NCBI GenBank assembly: GCA_025642075.2
Contig: JAODUO010000619.1
Location: 441,501-505,500, forward strand
Direction: 5' to 3'
DNA: 64,000 nucleotides
DNA from: Ridgeia piscesae
Taxonomy: Eukaryota; Annelida; Polychaeta; Sabellida; Siboglinidae
This document shows, piece after piece, positions 26,201-39,200 of the stretch. How positions within the stretch are numbered: position 1 is the stretch's first letter; every line of letters starts with the position of its first letter. The notes beneath the pieces are model-generated. The model did not search any database. It was not told the DNA's origin and saw nothing but the letters and a program-made list of their open reading frames with translations. The translations under genes were made by a program, and so were the position numbers.

Positions 26201-29200
26201 GAGTATTGTAGTACTTTCATCATTCAGTAAAAATATGTTGTCTGTGTCATCAATCCCTCTCATTACAGTCATTTTGTAGTAATGTTAGCCACTACTCAGG
26301 CGTGTCGTATCAACATTCCTGTATTCCTGTGCCCTGACAGGGACAAGCGCCCACGGAAGGAGAGAGCTTCCCTCCACCAGACAGCCCCAGGTGACTTTGT
26401 CCGCAAGAAACTCGCTTGGACAGAGTCACATGATGACAATGGAAGCCAGGGGTCTGGCATCACTTCATCCACAACAAACAGGTGAGTCTGTCCAGGTGTG
26501 AACGAACGCCTCACATGAACACTGTCTGTTAGTTCCTATTAAGTTGTGAGCACTGTCTGTTAGACAAAGTCATTGTAAGAATGGCAATTCTTCTTCCCCT
26601 AGTTTCAGTCAGTTTCCATTTTTCAAATTAAAAGTGTTAAAGGTTTAATCTTGTTTTAAATCTTCCTTTTACGGGGTTTTACCCAGAGATCCACACCCAG
26701 TGTCACACTGCTGATGTCTGCTTGTTCCAATCTTTCTCACATTGATTCCTTCATCCTCCCGTCTTCTCACATCCATCTTGGCACGATCCTAGCCAGGTGC
26801 CTAACAAAAGAAACGTAATTTTTATTAACTTGGGTGTTGGACCAAGTTCTTTAATATTGTTGTATGTTTTGTTGAAATTCTGTTTTCAAAGGTTTTCATT
26901 ATGACATGGAATTATTTTCAAATGAAAATGTAGGCAGTAATGTGTGATTTATGAGATGCTGTGACATAACAGTAATGTAATTCACACATATAAACATTAT
27001 GAACTTTTTCTTTGAACATTGTTGACAAAAGCAGAACTTGACGGAGTCATAGTTGTGATTGTGACATAAACAAATCTCGACATACTGGATACGTAAACTT
27101 TCCTAATTTAGTATTTGTGCGGGGAATATAGTTCTCATCATTTGCTGCCTGTGGGAGAATTTATAACGCTTAAGATAAAATGACATATTGTCTCGCCAAA
27201 TGACACATTGTCTCGCTTGATCTTCGAGAATACTGATGCATAAGAAGTCATTGTTATTATTATGTTTGTGTATTATATTATTATTATTTACAAGTTTGCC
27301 CACATGGATGTGTGACGTTGGAGTGTCATTGACAGTGAGAGAAACGGCGGCACCCTGGAGGATGGTTCTGACGCGGCCAGTGGCGACACCTTGCGGGCGG
27401 GTTCGGTGGACGAGGAAGACATGGAGGGGAGGGTGCCTACCCCTGTCATGAGTAATGGAGACCGCAGACACCACCTTGACCGAACCACCCCCTCCATGGG
27501 TGGTCTACTGCTATCATCACCGCTCCGGAGTAAGTCACCGTTGTCAGGAAAAATGAAACAGCGGACAGGAGCAATGTCACCTTCGTCAGAAGACACGGGA
27601 TCCTACCAGGAAACAAGGAAGACCAAAGGTATGGCCCTAAGTGGGGAGAGATGATCAGTGTACTGGGGTTTTAATACTTATCTAATACCACCTTCTTACA
27701 AGGGGTGGAGGTGTTACTTGGAGCACAATATGCTTTGTTATCTAAAAAAACCTCTTAAAATACGACTTTTTGGGAAGCACCAAGCAAAGCTATGCTGTAT
27801 TATAGTTCTTTATTTGTCTGATTCCATCATTAAAATCCCATCAGTCTGTTGCCATGTACTTATAAATATACGTCTTAGTGAAGTTACCTCAACTTTAAAC
27901 TGTTTGTCTCATTCTTAGTGAAATTAGCTCAACACTGAAATAAGTGATTTTACTCTTAAATATTTCACACTGATTTAGTGTTAGCCTGTAATAATGAAGT
28001 AACATCGTCATCACTGGATGCATTTTATCTTTGTAAATGCCAACGTAACCTAGGTAAATGTAATGATGTATGTTATAATAATACTACCTAAAGCTGCACT
28101 GTGTGTTATTCCCTTTAGGTCAGGTAAACGGGCTTGTGTCTCACGCAAATGTAAACAACAGCCACAACTTGACAAGGGCACAGAGAATACGTGACACCGC
28201 CAGCAGGGAATACGACACAGCACCGCCGCATAAGGTACGTTTCGCTAGTGAAACACCCGGTGAAATTTGTGGCATCAGAAATTGGATGAAAGCGTCATTT
28301 CCCTCAGAGACAAACAGCAGTGGTAAAAAACGGAAATCGGGCGAATTGCGACAACATCGGTTCACATTTGCGCCAAATCAGAAGACTAAAGTGGAAAAAG
28401 ATCGAGGTCGATTGAATATGCAGTCAGCCAAGAGTCAGGTGATTGGTTGAGAGAGGCACATGGTGCTGATCATGTGACCACTTCCATCTTGGCATGACCG
28501 TTGTTGAATTCTGATTTGCACGTTTGATACATTTTGCTGTCCTGGCACCAGTGACCATGTTGTGAACTTGTCTTCTCTTGCAGTGCCTCACGTTTGTCAC
28601 ATTTACATCTACTAATGTTTGTTTTGATGTTGTGTGACATCCCAAAAGCATGAAGCTAGTTCAGTGAACTTTGAACCACTCTCAGTCATGTTTCTTCTTG
28701 AGTTCGTTCCTACCATATCATTTTGTCACTGACTGATCACACATCTTTTTCCTGTTTGCTTCTTTTCTGTTATTATTTATGCAGTAATCTGTTAGTGTTT
28801 CTTATGTAAACTTTTATAATGAATAGTTTCTTCTTTCAGTAACCACAGCTGTGTTCTTAAATATTTAAGTGTCAAGGACTGATACTGCTACTGCTGCTGG
28901 GTTAACATAGTTTGTTTTATGTTGTCAGATATGTTAGCAATATGACTGCTTGGTTCACATAATATATATATATATATATATATACATGATTATATATATA
29001 TATATTATATACATTTGTATATGCATGTGCCCTGAATTTGAAGAATGCTTTGACTAAAACATTTGCCATCAGCTAACATCCTTCAACTTGGGTTGTTCAA
29101 CTCTTGGTGTACCAATGTTTTTTTTATAAATGTCAAATATGCAACAATTACTAAAAAGACGATCTGAAATATATTATACCCTATTTTATTCAGGCCAATG

Positions 29201-30164
29201 GGCTGCCAGTTTCGCCTTCGCCCATATACGGCAAGCCCACACCTGATGACCAGGTGCTGGTCGATGAAATGGCCGAAGTTGACCGACCACTGGTGACAGC
29301 GTATGTGTCCAGCCCCCCTCAGAACAAGATGGGTGAGTTACACCTCCTTTGTTATCCTTCTTTCTGTCACCCCTTGCCTTAGGTGATATTTGGGGGTTTA
29401 CCTGAGCCCCTGGGTAGGATGGGACTTCTTTGGTGGTCATTCCAGACGTGGACAATAAGACGTGTAATAATGTATTTTCATAATGTTTGTGCTGTGTTTT
29501 GCTACCATTAATTAAGAGAAGGCTTTACAGAAATAAAATTTGTGACAGTTGATAAGTATCCAACATGGTGTAATATTATGCTGCAGTATAACAATTCAGT
29601 GTATTTTTCAGGTAAGAAAGTGTCTATCCGCGACAGATTCCCTCACGCGAACATTCCTTCGACCATCCGGGAAGATCTCGCAGACACTGCGCCCTCTCCA
29701 CCCCACGCAATGGGCAGTTGGCTAGAGGTCAACAGAGGTCAGTCACAATGCCATCAGTGGATTATATTCCATACTACTCCCTCCTGTCCTGCTTAATAAA
29801 CATAATGATTATCTGTACAGTCAAGAAACTATAGCAACGACAGAAAAACTGCAGGAGAATATATCACAAGTTGATGAAAACAAGGAAAATTGTTGGAATC
29901 TTGCTAATATGATTCCTTCACTATTCAGGTTACATAATGCCCGAATGCAAAGATGACCTTAAGTTGGTGCCAGTTCGTCTATGCATTCACCTTATGACCT
30001 TTGACCTTGTAGATGACATCCCCCCACGAGATGACGACGTGCTGTCGCTGTCCGCAAGGTCGGTTGCCTCCAGCTGCTCTCTCGCATCCGAGACCCTGGA
30101 GAGAGCTCGGAACAGACGCGATGAGTTCTGGGGGAGGCCTCATGCTCGTCCTTGCCTCGGCTGA
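12542..30164 (+). CDS. MDM1: MDM1-like centriole/microtubule-binding protein
   Basis: In vertebrates MDM1 binds microtubules through short Tyr/Phe/Trp repeats, sits in centrioles and restrains centriole duplication. Exons read here: 12542-12559 (MPVFFE), 13062-13164, 15258-15344, 15863-16023, 16639-17208, 18130-18264, 18594-18767, 19858-19885, possibly 20873-20902, about 21841-22054, 26341-26481, 27336-27628, 28119-28234 or -28438, 29194-29332, 29612-29737 and 30013-30164. Diagnostic repeats are SEYSKNFKW, SEYQKAFAW and SEYQRQFQPW, followed by EEYKRRAQGTHF, RKKLAWTE, GRVPTP and a C-terminal ERARNRRDEFWG. Exon 16639-17208 is a proline/basic linker with two RSPPPPAP copies. The region 19886-21840 is unresolved and an expected further Tyr-repeat exon was not found. 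The exon ending at 22054 needs a 1-bp correction to stay open (separate entry). Two short upstream reading frames start at 12519 and 12532. Confidence 0.88.
14859..14904. repeat. Perfect 14-bp inverted repeat (hairpin) in MDM1 intron
   Basis: TTAATCCAGACATG at 14859-14872 is the exact reverse complement of CATGTCTGGATTAA at 14891-14904, with an 18-bp loop. It may be a relic transposon terminus; no second terminus was found. Confidence 0.6.
18781..19002. repeat. 74-bp tandem repeat, three copies
   Basis: Three near-identical 74-bp copies start at 18781, 18855 and 18929, each opening TTGCCTCGGGTACATCAGAG. The array begins 13 bp after the exon that ends at 18767 and is intronic. One base differs in the third copy (CCACAAGTC for CCACTAGTC), so the duplication is recent. 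Confidence 0.92.
20216..20298. repeat. (CA)n microsatellite followed by poly-A
   Basis: A run of roughly thirty CA/AC dinucleotides continues into a poly-A tract of more than 20 bases. This is an intronic simple repeat in MDM1. Confidence 0.95.
21484..21590. repeat. Pentanucleotide microsatellite (TGTGT to TGTAT transition)
   Basis: About ten copies of GTGTT are followed by about nine copies of GTATT. The single-base switch partway along the run shows that a point mutation was itself amplified. Confidence 0.92.
21986..21994 (+). other. MDM1: Apparent 1-bp frameshift inside an MDM1 exon
   Basis: Upstream of this point the exon is MDM1-like only in the frame whose codons begin at 21841 (AEEYKRRAQGTHF, SPLDSSTPQAEL). 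Downstream it is MDM1-like only in the frame reading DTTSSSSVVSALSLESP, which also has the correct phase (2) to join the next exon at 26341. One missing base within the GGGG run at 21990-21993 explains both. A sequencing or assembly error at the homopolymer and a real allele are both possible. Confidence 0.8.
22051..22680. repeat. About 45-bp degenerate tandem array containing the MDM1 splice donor
   Basis: Roughly twelve diverged copies have a core GTGTCACCACGGGGACAGGCC and a spacer TATTTACATACAATG. The first copy includes the end of the MDM1 exon and its GTAAGT donor at 22055. Later copies repeat donor-like GTATGT at 22101 and GTAAGT at 22147 and 22189. Copies become more divergent to the right. 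Confidence 0.85.
22725..26225. repeat. 37-bp minisatellite, about 94 copies
   Basis: A tandem array of a 37-bp unit (landmark ACACCAGGGTAGTACTTTCA) runs for about 3.5 kb inside an MDM1 intron and stops about 115 bp before the next exon. Copies are nearly identical and differ mainly at two sites, CAATG/CAGTG and GTCATC/GTAATC. Around 25110-25280 there are variants lacking TA in GTAGTACT and a short copy. The unit length is not divisible by three and the array is not coding. Confidence 0.97.
28962..29004. repeat. (TA)n microsatellite
   Basis: Two AT-dinucleotide runs are split by a short ACATGAT-type interruption, within an MDM1 intron. Confidence 0.85.
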
Positions 30165-30900
30165 GTGGTAGAGATCACCCACGACAGCCGACATTCAGGA
30201 CTCGCATCGAGAGACGTCACTTGGTAACCAAGGTGTGGCAAAAACTAACTTACATATGTAAAATACTTTGGCTTCAGCTCTAGATACCAGAATTGTCAGC
30301 CTGCAGATATATATCTTAAAATAGAATGTGGCGTTTTATTTTGATTAAAATGGTCATTTTATTAAGTTGCCTCCATGGATATTTTGCATAGATATTTTCA
30401 AATAATTTTCTGAAATATTTCTGCATAACATGTGCGTAGATATATGCTTTTAGCCTATACTAAGTGTTTTATTTTTTTTAATCTTTCTATTTCGTAGTGG
30501 GCTGACACATTACTTTACAGGGCCAAATATGTGATGCGAAACCGACATGAAAACAGGTGGCAAATAATAGTTTGTAGAATATACTACATCTAATCACATA
30601 TCATGCAGTGTTATGGTTTTAAATTCATAGTTAATTTACAGTTTATAGTTAAGGTTAGACTACATTTATTGCTGCTACAGTGTTTTCTTGGAATCATTTA
30701 CGTGAGACCATTATTTGCATGTGACCATTATTCTCATGATAAATGGACGTGTAATCACAGGCAGCGAATTACGTTTTGAAACATGTTTATGTAATTTATA
30801 TCTGACAAGTTTGTTACTTCTGAAGAAACCATTTATATTTCAAACAGTTTCTCAAGAGTTGAAATGAATGTCAGTTATCACACATATATAATATACACTG

Positions 30901-30901
<1 letters not shown>

Positions 30902-30951
<50 letters not shown>
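30902..30951. repeat. (TA)n microsatellite
   Basis: A pure TA run of about 24 dinucleotides lies in the MDM1 3' flank. Confidence 0.95.
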
Positions 30952-30952
<1 letters not shown>

Positions 30953-33100
30953 ACTTCTGTAACAGTTTGTTATCATTTTATGAATAGATTTCAAAAAGTC
31001 GATTTTGTGTTATTTTCATAGTTTGTTGTTAGGAACCTTAATAGGTACATATTCAATGTACACTTTGTGTTTTTATTGTCTCGGAAAATTGGTCGAGTTG
31101 ATTTTATTTATTTCCAATAGTTTCAGGTTGTTGCATTGAATAGATACTGCTTTATAAACTGCTTGTTAGAGTTAATGATATGCATTGTGCACATTTCTAA
31201 ACAATGTTTAGATGGATCGAGTGTAGAACAGTCAGTCATGTGACGACATAGCCTCAAACCATAGCACATGTGTAACTGGAGTGTGTATTTTCTATACTGC
31301 ATCTGTGTGTGTGTATTTAAGTTGTATATTAAAATGCTAACTTTGAGAATGTACCAAGGTTTACTCTTCTCTGTTCATCAACTATCTTCGCCCTTCGGCC
31401 TCTTTTCAACCAATCAATTGGCGGTACGTTTAAGTAATTATTGGGAATTATGTAACATATCTAATATGCTTTTCGGGAAAACGTGAGTAAACGTATCAAA
31501 TACAACATGCCAGTAGGCGTTATTTTGAATGAGATGTTCTCGAGGTCAGTGGAACATCACAAGCCAAGCAACAAAGGCATCGGGTCTAAATTACGATAAA
31601 GCCACGACACAAAATCATAAACAAATGACAGTGTGTGAGGGTGTGTCCGAATTCGAGAACTGATTGAAACACCCGGAATGGTGGGAACTGATTGCCTTGG
31701 TTCATAGCTTGGTGTAAGCGAGAATGTAAAAGTATAGTTTCATACAAATTTGTGTGTGTGTAATGATGATATCATAGCAAGACTGCAGTTTGCAACTGTG
31801 TATATAATGTATTGTCTGCAAATATGTCCACGTCTACTATTGAACTTGTGTATCTTAGTTGAATACGTATATGCGTGGTATTTGTGGTGTCAGTGGACAG
31901 ATGTAGTTGTCGTATGACACAAATGGAAGATCGGTCTCTTGAACTGAACTGTGTGGATATTCTAGTAAAATACTGCACTGCGATCTGTAAACTTGTACAC
32001 AAGCTTTTGGCTTTATTAGTGACTTTCTTACACACATATACATCATTATATACAACATGTTACGCTAACACATCATACGTGCAAATTTACAATTATTACA
32101 TTAGTTAAGCTACTAGTACAGACATAATATATTCACTTTCGCTCATCAACAATTGGTTAGACACTTGATACATACAAATTTACATATCCTATGTTTGTTA
32201 ATCTAGATTTACAATTATTAAAGTTCTACATATAATCGGCAGACAATCATTTCCTAAGACCGTGTATGGTTACTGGTACATTATGAACACATTTGATATA
32301 CAGAGCAAACTGAAGCGGTCATTTGACTTCACTCCAGTGTCTTTCTCCCCATCGGAATGTTTTATGTTGTTCCTAGGCTAATATCACCTTGCAGGTTGGA
32401 AGCGAAGAAATTGATGTTCTTTTCTCGTTCATTACATGGAAAAGAAATACACTGAAAACTTGCAAACCCTCTAAAGTGAGAAATGTACCCTTGTCACTTG
32501 TTAGAATGTAACACATTTTCTCCACTAGTCAACGCTGTGCGTCCTTGACTCAATATCATCATCCTTTGTGGTCTCAGTTACTGTCTTGCTGTCTTATCCA
32601 TCATATGTACCCACACCTGGGAAAAAACCCTATCTAGGCGGCAGTTACCTGACAATGAAGGAATTATAACAACTCGACCAGTGGATATTCTTACATTCCT
32701 AGCACCATTTCCCACTGCTTTGCGCATGTACAACCATCCATCTGAATGTAATGTACACACAAGCACACAATTTGCACCGATATCTTACAGCTGATGTTAG
32801 TATTTCCATTGGCTTTAACATCACCTATGCCATTACGGAAAACTACTTCGACTAACACTTATTCTATTTAATCAGTATATCAACCATTAGTTAGTGGTGC
32901 AACAAATGATTTATGCTCCGCTTTATCTACAACTATACAAATATTTGTTACAACTAAGGTCTATTGAACCACAAATATTTGTGTTTTCTCCTATTTATAT
33001 TCTCATGTAATTTAGACAATTTCACAATAAATATGTTTTGAGTTTACGCAATTTCAAGAAAAATCCCACAGAATATTCAGTTTTTCACCCAAATTGGAAA

Positions 33101-33106
33101 TTTATT
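33101..33106 (-). terminator. Poly(A) signal of ATP6AP1
   Basis: AATAAA on the minus strand lies about 130 nt downstream of the ATP6AP1 stop codon. Confidence 0.55.
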
Positions 33107-33236
33107 TTCTTCGTTCACAGTTCCTTGAATTTGAATAACCAGCTGCTGTAAATCGACTTAAACCAGGACTACAAAGCTCTTGAATGAACTGCTACATCTC
33201 AAAGGTGCCCACTGGCACGCCCTGTCGTTTGCCACC

Positions 33237-36200
33237 CTAGTCAGTGACGTTAACCGTGATTGTCTTTCCCTTCGGGTCATCGAACCTGTCGATGGAGTTC
33301 ATCATGAGGAGCATGATGACGCCGAAGCTGAGGATGGCGACGAGGAGGAAGCCAACCATAAGGCCCGACCAGATGGGGAGGGTGAAGAACCCGATGCAGT
33401 CGTTGGAGCGACCAAACTTGCCATTTTTGATCTCCCCCACTTGCACCTGGCACAAACAACAGAGGAGTTTATTATTAAAACCCTCTTAGACTTCGGCCGT
33501 TTTTTTATAAAGTCCCCACAAGTCACTTAGTTCACACACAACATGGAAATATCAGTTTCTCTGTGGGAGTAGTAAACAAGATCAGGTAATTTGATAATAG
33601 CATAAATATGTTATATAAAATAAAATCAGAGAAACGAGAACAAAATTAAGTCTAGATATATGAAAAGTTCAACAACAAATTAAGTGAGTTTAAAGTAAAA
33701 GTGGGATATTAACGCACTGATGTGTCTCTGTGGCATGTCTCTTGGCAGTAGTATTAGACAAGACTTGGTGACACAAATTCAAATCAGAATTAGAAGTGAA
33801 TTGTTACATACAAGATGCCAGTAATAAGACAATGACAAAACCAGTAACATAAAACAGACACTCCAGATGGAACTGGTGTTAGAAAGACAAAGATGTCCGT
33901 AAAACAAAGCCATTACTCCAGCAAGGAGGGATGTCGGTTAAAAACAAAGATTACACCAATATCACAAAACTGACTCCGATAGGAATCGACATTATTAACG
34001 TAAGTTAACATCAGTGACACAAAGTGGTAGTAATACAAAGACAAAGTGAAATACACAAACCTGCAGTCCTCTCAAGGTCACTGTGGACTTGGAGGTGGCG
34101 TTTTTCATGGCACCGAATCTCATGTTGATGCCGCAGTGGTAGCAATGGCCAGTCGGAGCAAACAGGAATTTACCGTTCAGCTCGACGTTTGTTTCACTGG
34201 TTTCCATTGAGCCATTCTTTGCCGTGAAACTGAGGGACACGTTTGTGGTGTGCCACTTGCGTGAACTCAACTCAAACAACATCCTACAACAACATTGACA
34301 GTTAGTGACATGTTCACGGTCACCCAAACATGTGGCATCATATCAAAGACCATCCTACAACAACATTGACAGTTAGTGACATGTTCACGGTCACCCAAAC
34401 GTGTGGCATCATATCAAAGACCATCCTACAACAACATTGACAGTTAGTGACATGTTCACGGTCACCCAAACATGTGGCATCATATCAAAGACCATCCTAC
34501 AACAACATTGACAGCTAGTGACATGTTCACGGTCACCCAAACATGTGGCATCATATCAAAGACCATCCTACAACAACATTGACAGTTAGTGACATGTTCA
34601 CGGTCACCCAAACATGTGGCATCATATCAAAGACCATCCTACAACAACATTGACAGTTAGTGACATGTTCACGGTCACCCAAACATGTGGCATCATATCA
34701 AAGACCATCCTACAACAACATTGACAGTTAGTGACATGTTCACGGTCACCCAAACATGTGGCATCATATCAAAGACCATCCTACAACAACATTGACAGTT
34801 AGTGACATGTTCACGGTCACCCAAACATGTGGCATCATATCAAAGACCATCCTACAACAACATTGACAGTTAGTGACATGTTCACGGTCACCCAAACATG
34901 TGGCATCATATCAAAGACCATCCTACAACAACATTGACAGTTAGTGACATGTTCACGGTCACCCAAACATGTGGCATCATATCAAAGACCATCCTACAAC
35001 AACATTGACAGTTAGTGACATGTTCACGGTCACCCAAACATGTGGCATCATATCAAAGACCATCCTACAACAACATTGACAGTTAGTGACATGTTCACGG
35101 TCACCCAAACATGTGGCATCATATCAAAGACCATCCTACAACAACATTGACAGTTAGTGACATGTTCACGGTCACCCAAACATGTGGCATCATATCAAAG
35201 ACCATCCTACAACAACATTGACAGTTAGTGACATGTTCACGGTCACCCAAACATGTGGCATCATATCAAAGACCATCCTACAACAACATTGACAGTTAGT
35301 GACATGTTCACGGTCACCCAAACATGTGGCATCATATCAAAGACCATCCTACAACAACATTGACAGTTAGTGACATGTTCACGGTCACCCAAACATGTGG
35401 CATCATATCAAAGACCATCCTACAACAACATTGACAGTTAGTGACATGTTCACGGTCACCCAAACATGTGGCATCATATCAAAGACCATCCTACAACAAC
35501 ATTGACAGTTAGTGACATGTTCACGGTCACCCAAACATGTGGCATCATATCAAAGACCATCCTACAACAACATTGACAGTTAGTGACATGTTCACGGTCA
35601 CCCAAACATGTGGCATCGTATCAAAGACCATCCTACAACAACATTGACAGTTAGTGACATGTTCACGGTCACCCAAACATGTGGCATCATATCAAAGACC
35701 ATCCTACAACAACATTGACAGTTAGTGACATGTTCACGGTCACCCAAACATGTGGCATCATATCAAAGACCATCCTACAACAATAATTACAACCGAGTGA
35801 ATATTTGACAACTTTTATGTTTTACTCTCAAAAATGTCAAATATGTGTAAACAAATTGCACGTGTGTAACGGTAAAACATCTGTGATTTCTGAGTAAAAA
35901 CATAATTGTTTTTGAAAAGACCAGATTATTAATTATGATTATGAATAAAATCTGCAGACATGTTTGTGTACTCACTCAAGTCTGAAGGATTGCAGTATCA
36001 CTCCATCTTGCTTCACAAACATATCCTGAGGATACATTAGCACCAGCCTGGAAACAAACCAGCTCATTACTGCATGTTTACAAAACAAACACAGTTGCTT
36101 AAGCCATTACAAGATCACCACGTTACAGCCCATTGCTTCAATAAAATGACCAGTTTAAAAAAAAACTACTATTAAAACCATACAATTATGGTCTCAAAAT

Positions 36201-39200
36201 ATTAGCATGCTGCTTTAGACAGTGTTAGAGTTACTGGTGTATGTCTTACAAAATGACCAGTCTGTGTCAGAAATGTGTACACAAAGAAATAAGAATTTTA
36301 CAAATGTAATATGAATAAAAATCACTTAAATATGAATACAAAATATAAGTATAAACAATTCTTCAAACACAAATAAGACAGATACTACCTTAGTTGTTAT
36401 CATAATTTCAGTCTGAAATCCTAACACCAATCAATTTAATGAATGAATATAACAAATTAACCATATGATGCCACTTAAATAGTCTGTATACTGCTTTGAA
36501 GACTAACATCAGCTACATTATCACAAGAGAACTACCGGTAGTTGAGCTAATGTTTAATCTAGACATAAATTTGCTGTATCTTAGTGTGATGATATGAACT
36601 GTGGATTGTTTCTACAGCAGCAGATCCGACTTATAATACCCCCACAAACATTACCACCATTTAATGAACTACATTTATTCCCATTTGTAACAATATTCTG
36701 AAAAAAATTCTAGTTCTGACAAAAAGTTTGCAGTTTGTAATAAACAATGTCACCTTATCTCTCATTGAGCATTATTTTTTACTCAAAATTTTCATGCATT
36801 CACAGTTACTGGATTTAACAATTCTGATGAGTCAGATTTCAACAATAAAATAAGCAAATTAACAATTTTAATATAAATAACCAATACTGATAAAATGAAC
36901 TGTATCCTAAGTTGATTTGCTTTCGACTGCTGTGGTTGATGCCCGATGGTGCCACTATCACTCACGAGCCAGTTTTGTTTCCACATGAGCCGTGGGTGTA
37001 ACTCCGATTGATGACTGGAGGCAGTTTGTACATCATGTTGTCAGTTATATTCAACGTTATCTCATTCGCATAGAAGAAGATGCACCCAGACACATTCAAG
37101 AACGTTGTTTCGTTCTGCATCTCGGCATTCAGTAGATGGCGCCCCATGTACAGTGTCTCGTCCGGCAGCTGCAACGAGAAACGCTGGCATAAACAACTGA
37201 CTCAGTAAGGAACCTAGAGGACCGCTGGGGGGCACTGATATATGTAGCTAGGGGGCTCTGATATGTAGCTAGGGGGCACTGATATGTAGCTCGGTCCAGT
37301 GATGTAATTCTTTACGCATGCGCGTTAATTAATTTTTTTAGTTCATCTTCGAGTTCTTTTAGACTCCAACTGTTACAACTGTAAGGCATATCTATAATGT
37401 GTGTTAACAAATGCTGGATATAATGAATGAATGTGGCAAAACGAGGTGATGGGACACTGGCCATTGATGGCATGCGGCCCGACTTGTGTAACAGCGCCAC
37501 CTGGATTATTAGTTTTGTAGGTTCCCCATTAAATGCAGACACAATGGTATGTACAGTTATATACCTACAAACTCTGTATCATTTAAATAGGGAGGGGTTG
37601 CGAGAGTTACATTGTGCAGCAGAAGTGCGTTTTATTAGTTTAACTAGTCTCCTATCAATTCATGTTGCTGGTTTTTACATAATTTTTGAGAAATCATATT
37701 AAAAATTATTTACTGTATGACCCAACATTAATGATTCTCGAAAGTGGATTCTTTTTGTAAATGCAAGACACATGTATGCTGTTTCTGTGAATGCAAGACA
37801 CATGTATGCTGTTTCTGTGAATACAAGACACATGTATGCTGTTTTTGTGAATACGAGACACATGTATGCTGTTTTTGTGAATACGAGACACATGTATGCG
37901 GTTTCTGTGAATGCGAGTCACATGTATGCTGTTTCTGTGAATGCGAGACACATGTATGCTGTTTCTGTGAATACGAGACACATGTATGCTGTTTCTGTGA
38001 ATACGAGACACATGTATGCTGTTTCTGTCAATACAAGACACATGTATGTTGTTTCTGTGAATACGAGACACATGTATGCTGTTTCTGTGAATGCGAGACA
38101 CATGTATGCTGTTTCTGTGAATACGAGACACATGTATGCTGTTTCTGTGAATACGAGACACATGTATGCTGTTTCTGTCAATACAAGACACATGTATGTT
38201 GTTTCTGTGAATGCGAGACACATGTATGCTGTTTCTGTGAATGCGAGACACATGTATGCTGTTTCTGTGAATGCGAGACACATGTATGCTGTTTCTGTGA
38301 ATGCGAGACACATGTATGCTGTTTCGTGAATCAGACACAATTTTTCAAAAGACACATGTATGATGTTTCTGTGAATGCAAGACACATGTATGATGTTTCT
38401 GTGAATGCAAGACACATGTATGATGTTTCTGTGAATGCAAGACACATGTATGCTGTTTCTGTGAATGCAAGACACATGTATGATGTTTCTGTGAATGCAA
38501 GACACATGTATGATGTTTCTGTGAATGCAAGACACATGTATGCTGTTTCTGTGAATGCAAGACACATGTATGCTGTTTCTGTGAATGCAAGACACATGTA
38601 TGCTGTTTCTGTGAATGCAAGACACATGTATGCTGTTTCTGTGAATGCGAGACACATGTATGCTGTTTCTGTCAATACAAGACACATGTATGCTGTTTCT
38701 GTGAATACAAGACACATGTATGATGTTTCTGTGAATGCAAGACACATGTATGCTGTTTCTGTGAATGCAAGACACATGTATGCTGTTTCTGTGAATGCAA
38801 GACACATGTATGCTGTTTCTGTGAATGCAAGACACATGTATGCTGTTTCTGTGAATGCAAGACACATGTATGCTGTTTCTGTGAATGCAAGACACATGTA
38901 TGATGTTTCTGTGAATGCAAGACACATGTATGCTGTTTCTGTGAATGCAAGACACATGTATGATGTTTCTGTGAATGCAAGACACATGTATGCTGTTTCT
39001 GTGAATGCAAGACACATGTATGCTGTTTCTGTGAATGCAAGACACATGTATGCTGTTTCTGTGAATGCAAGACACATGTATGCTGTTTCTGTGAATGCAA
39101 GACACATGTATGCTGTTTCTGTGAATGCAAGACACATGTATGCTGTTTCTGTGAATGCAAGACACATGTATGCTGTTTCTGTGAATGCAAGACACATGTA

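Larger units (their letters stand above)
30165..33236. other. Intergenic region between convergent MDM1 and ATP6AP1 genes
   Basis: This holds the 3' UTRs of two convergently transcribed genes and no coding sequence I can support. It contains a (TA)n run at about 30900-30950. A minus-strand AATAAA at 33101-33106 (TTTATT on the plus strand) is about 130 bp past the ATP6AP1 stop and is the likely poly(A) signal of that gene. The scattered short frames have no family resemblance. Confidence 0.65.

Noticed and set aside
22725..26225. CRISPR-like array
   Set aside because: The 37-bp units abut directly with no spacers, and the host is an animal genome; it is a minisatellite.
33180..33530. Plus-strand 116-codon frame
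   Set aside because: It is the antisense of the last ATP6AP1 exon, whose minus-strand reading has the family signature and correct stop.
34279..35783. CRISPR-like or coding repeat of 71 bp
   Set aside because: No spacers exist and 71 is not a multiple of three; it is a minisatellite overlapping a splice acceptor.
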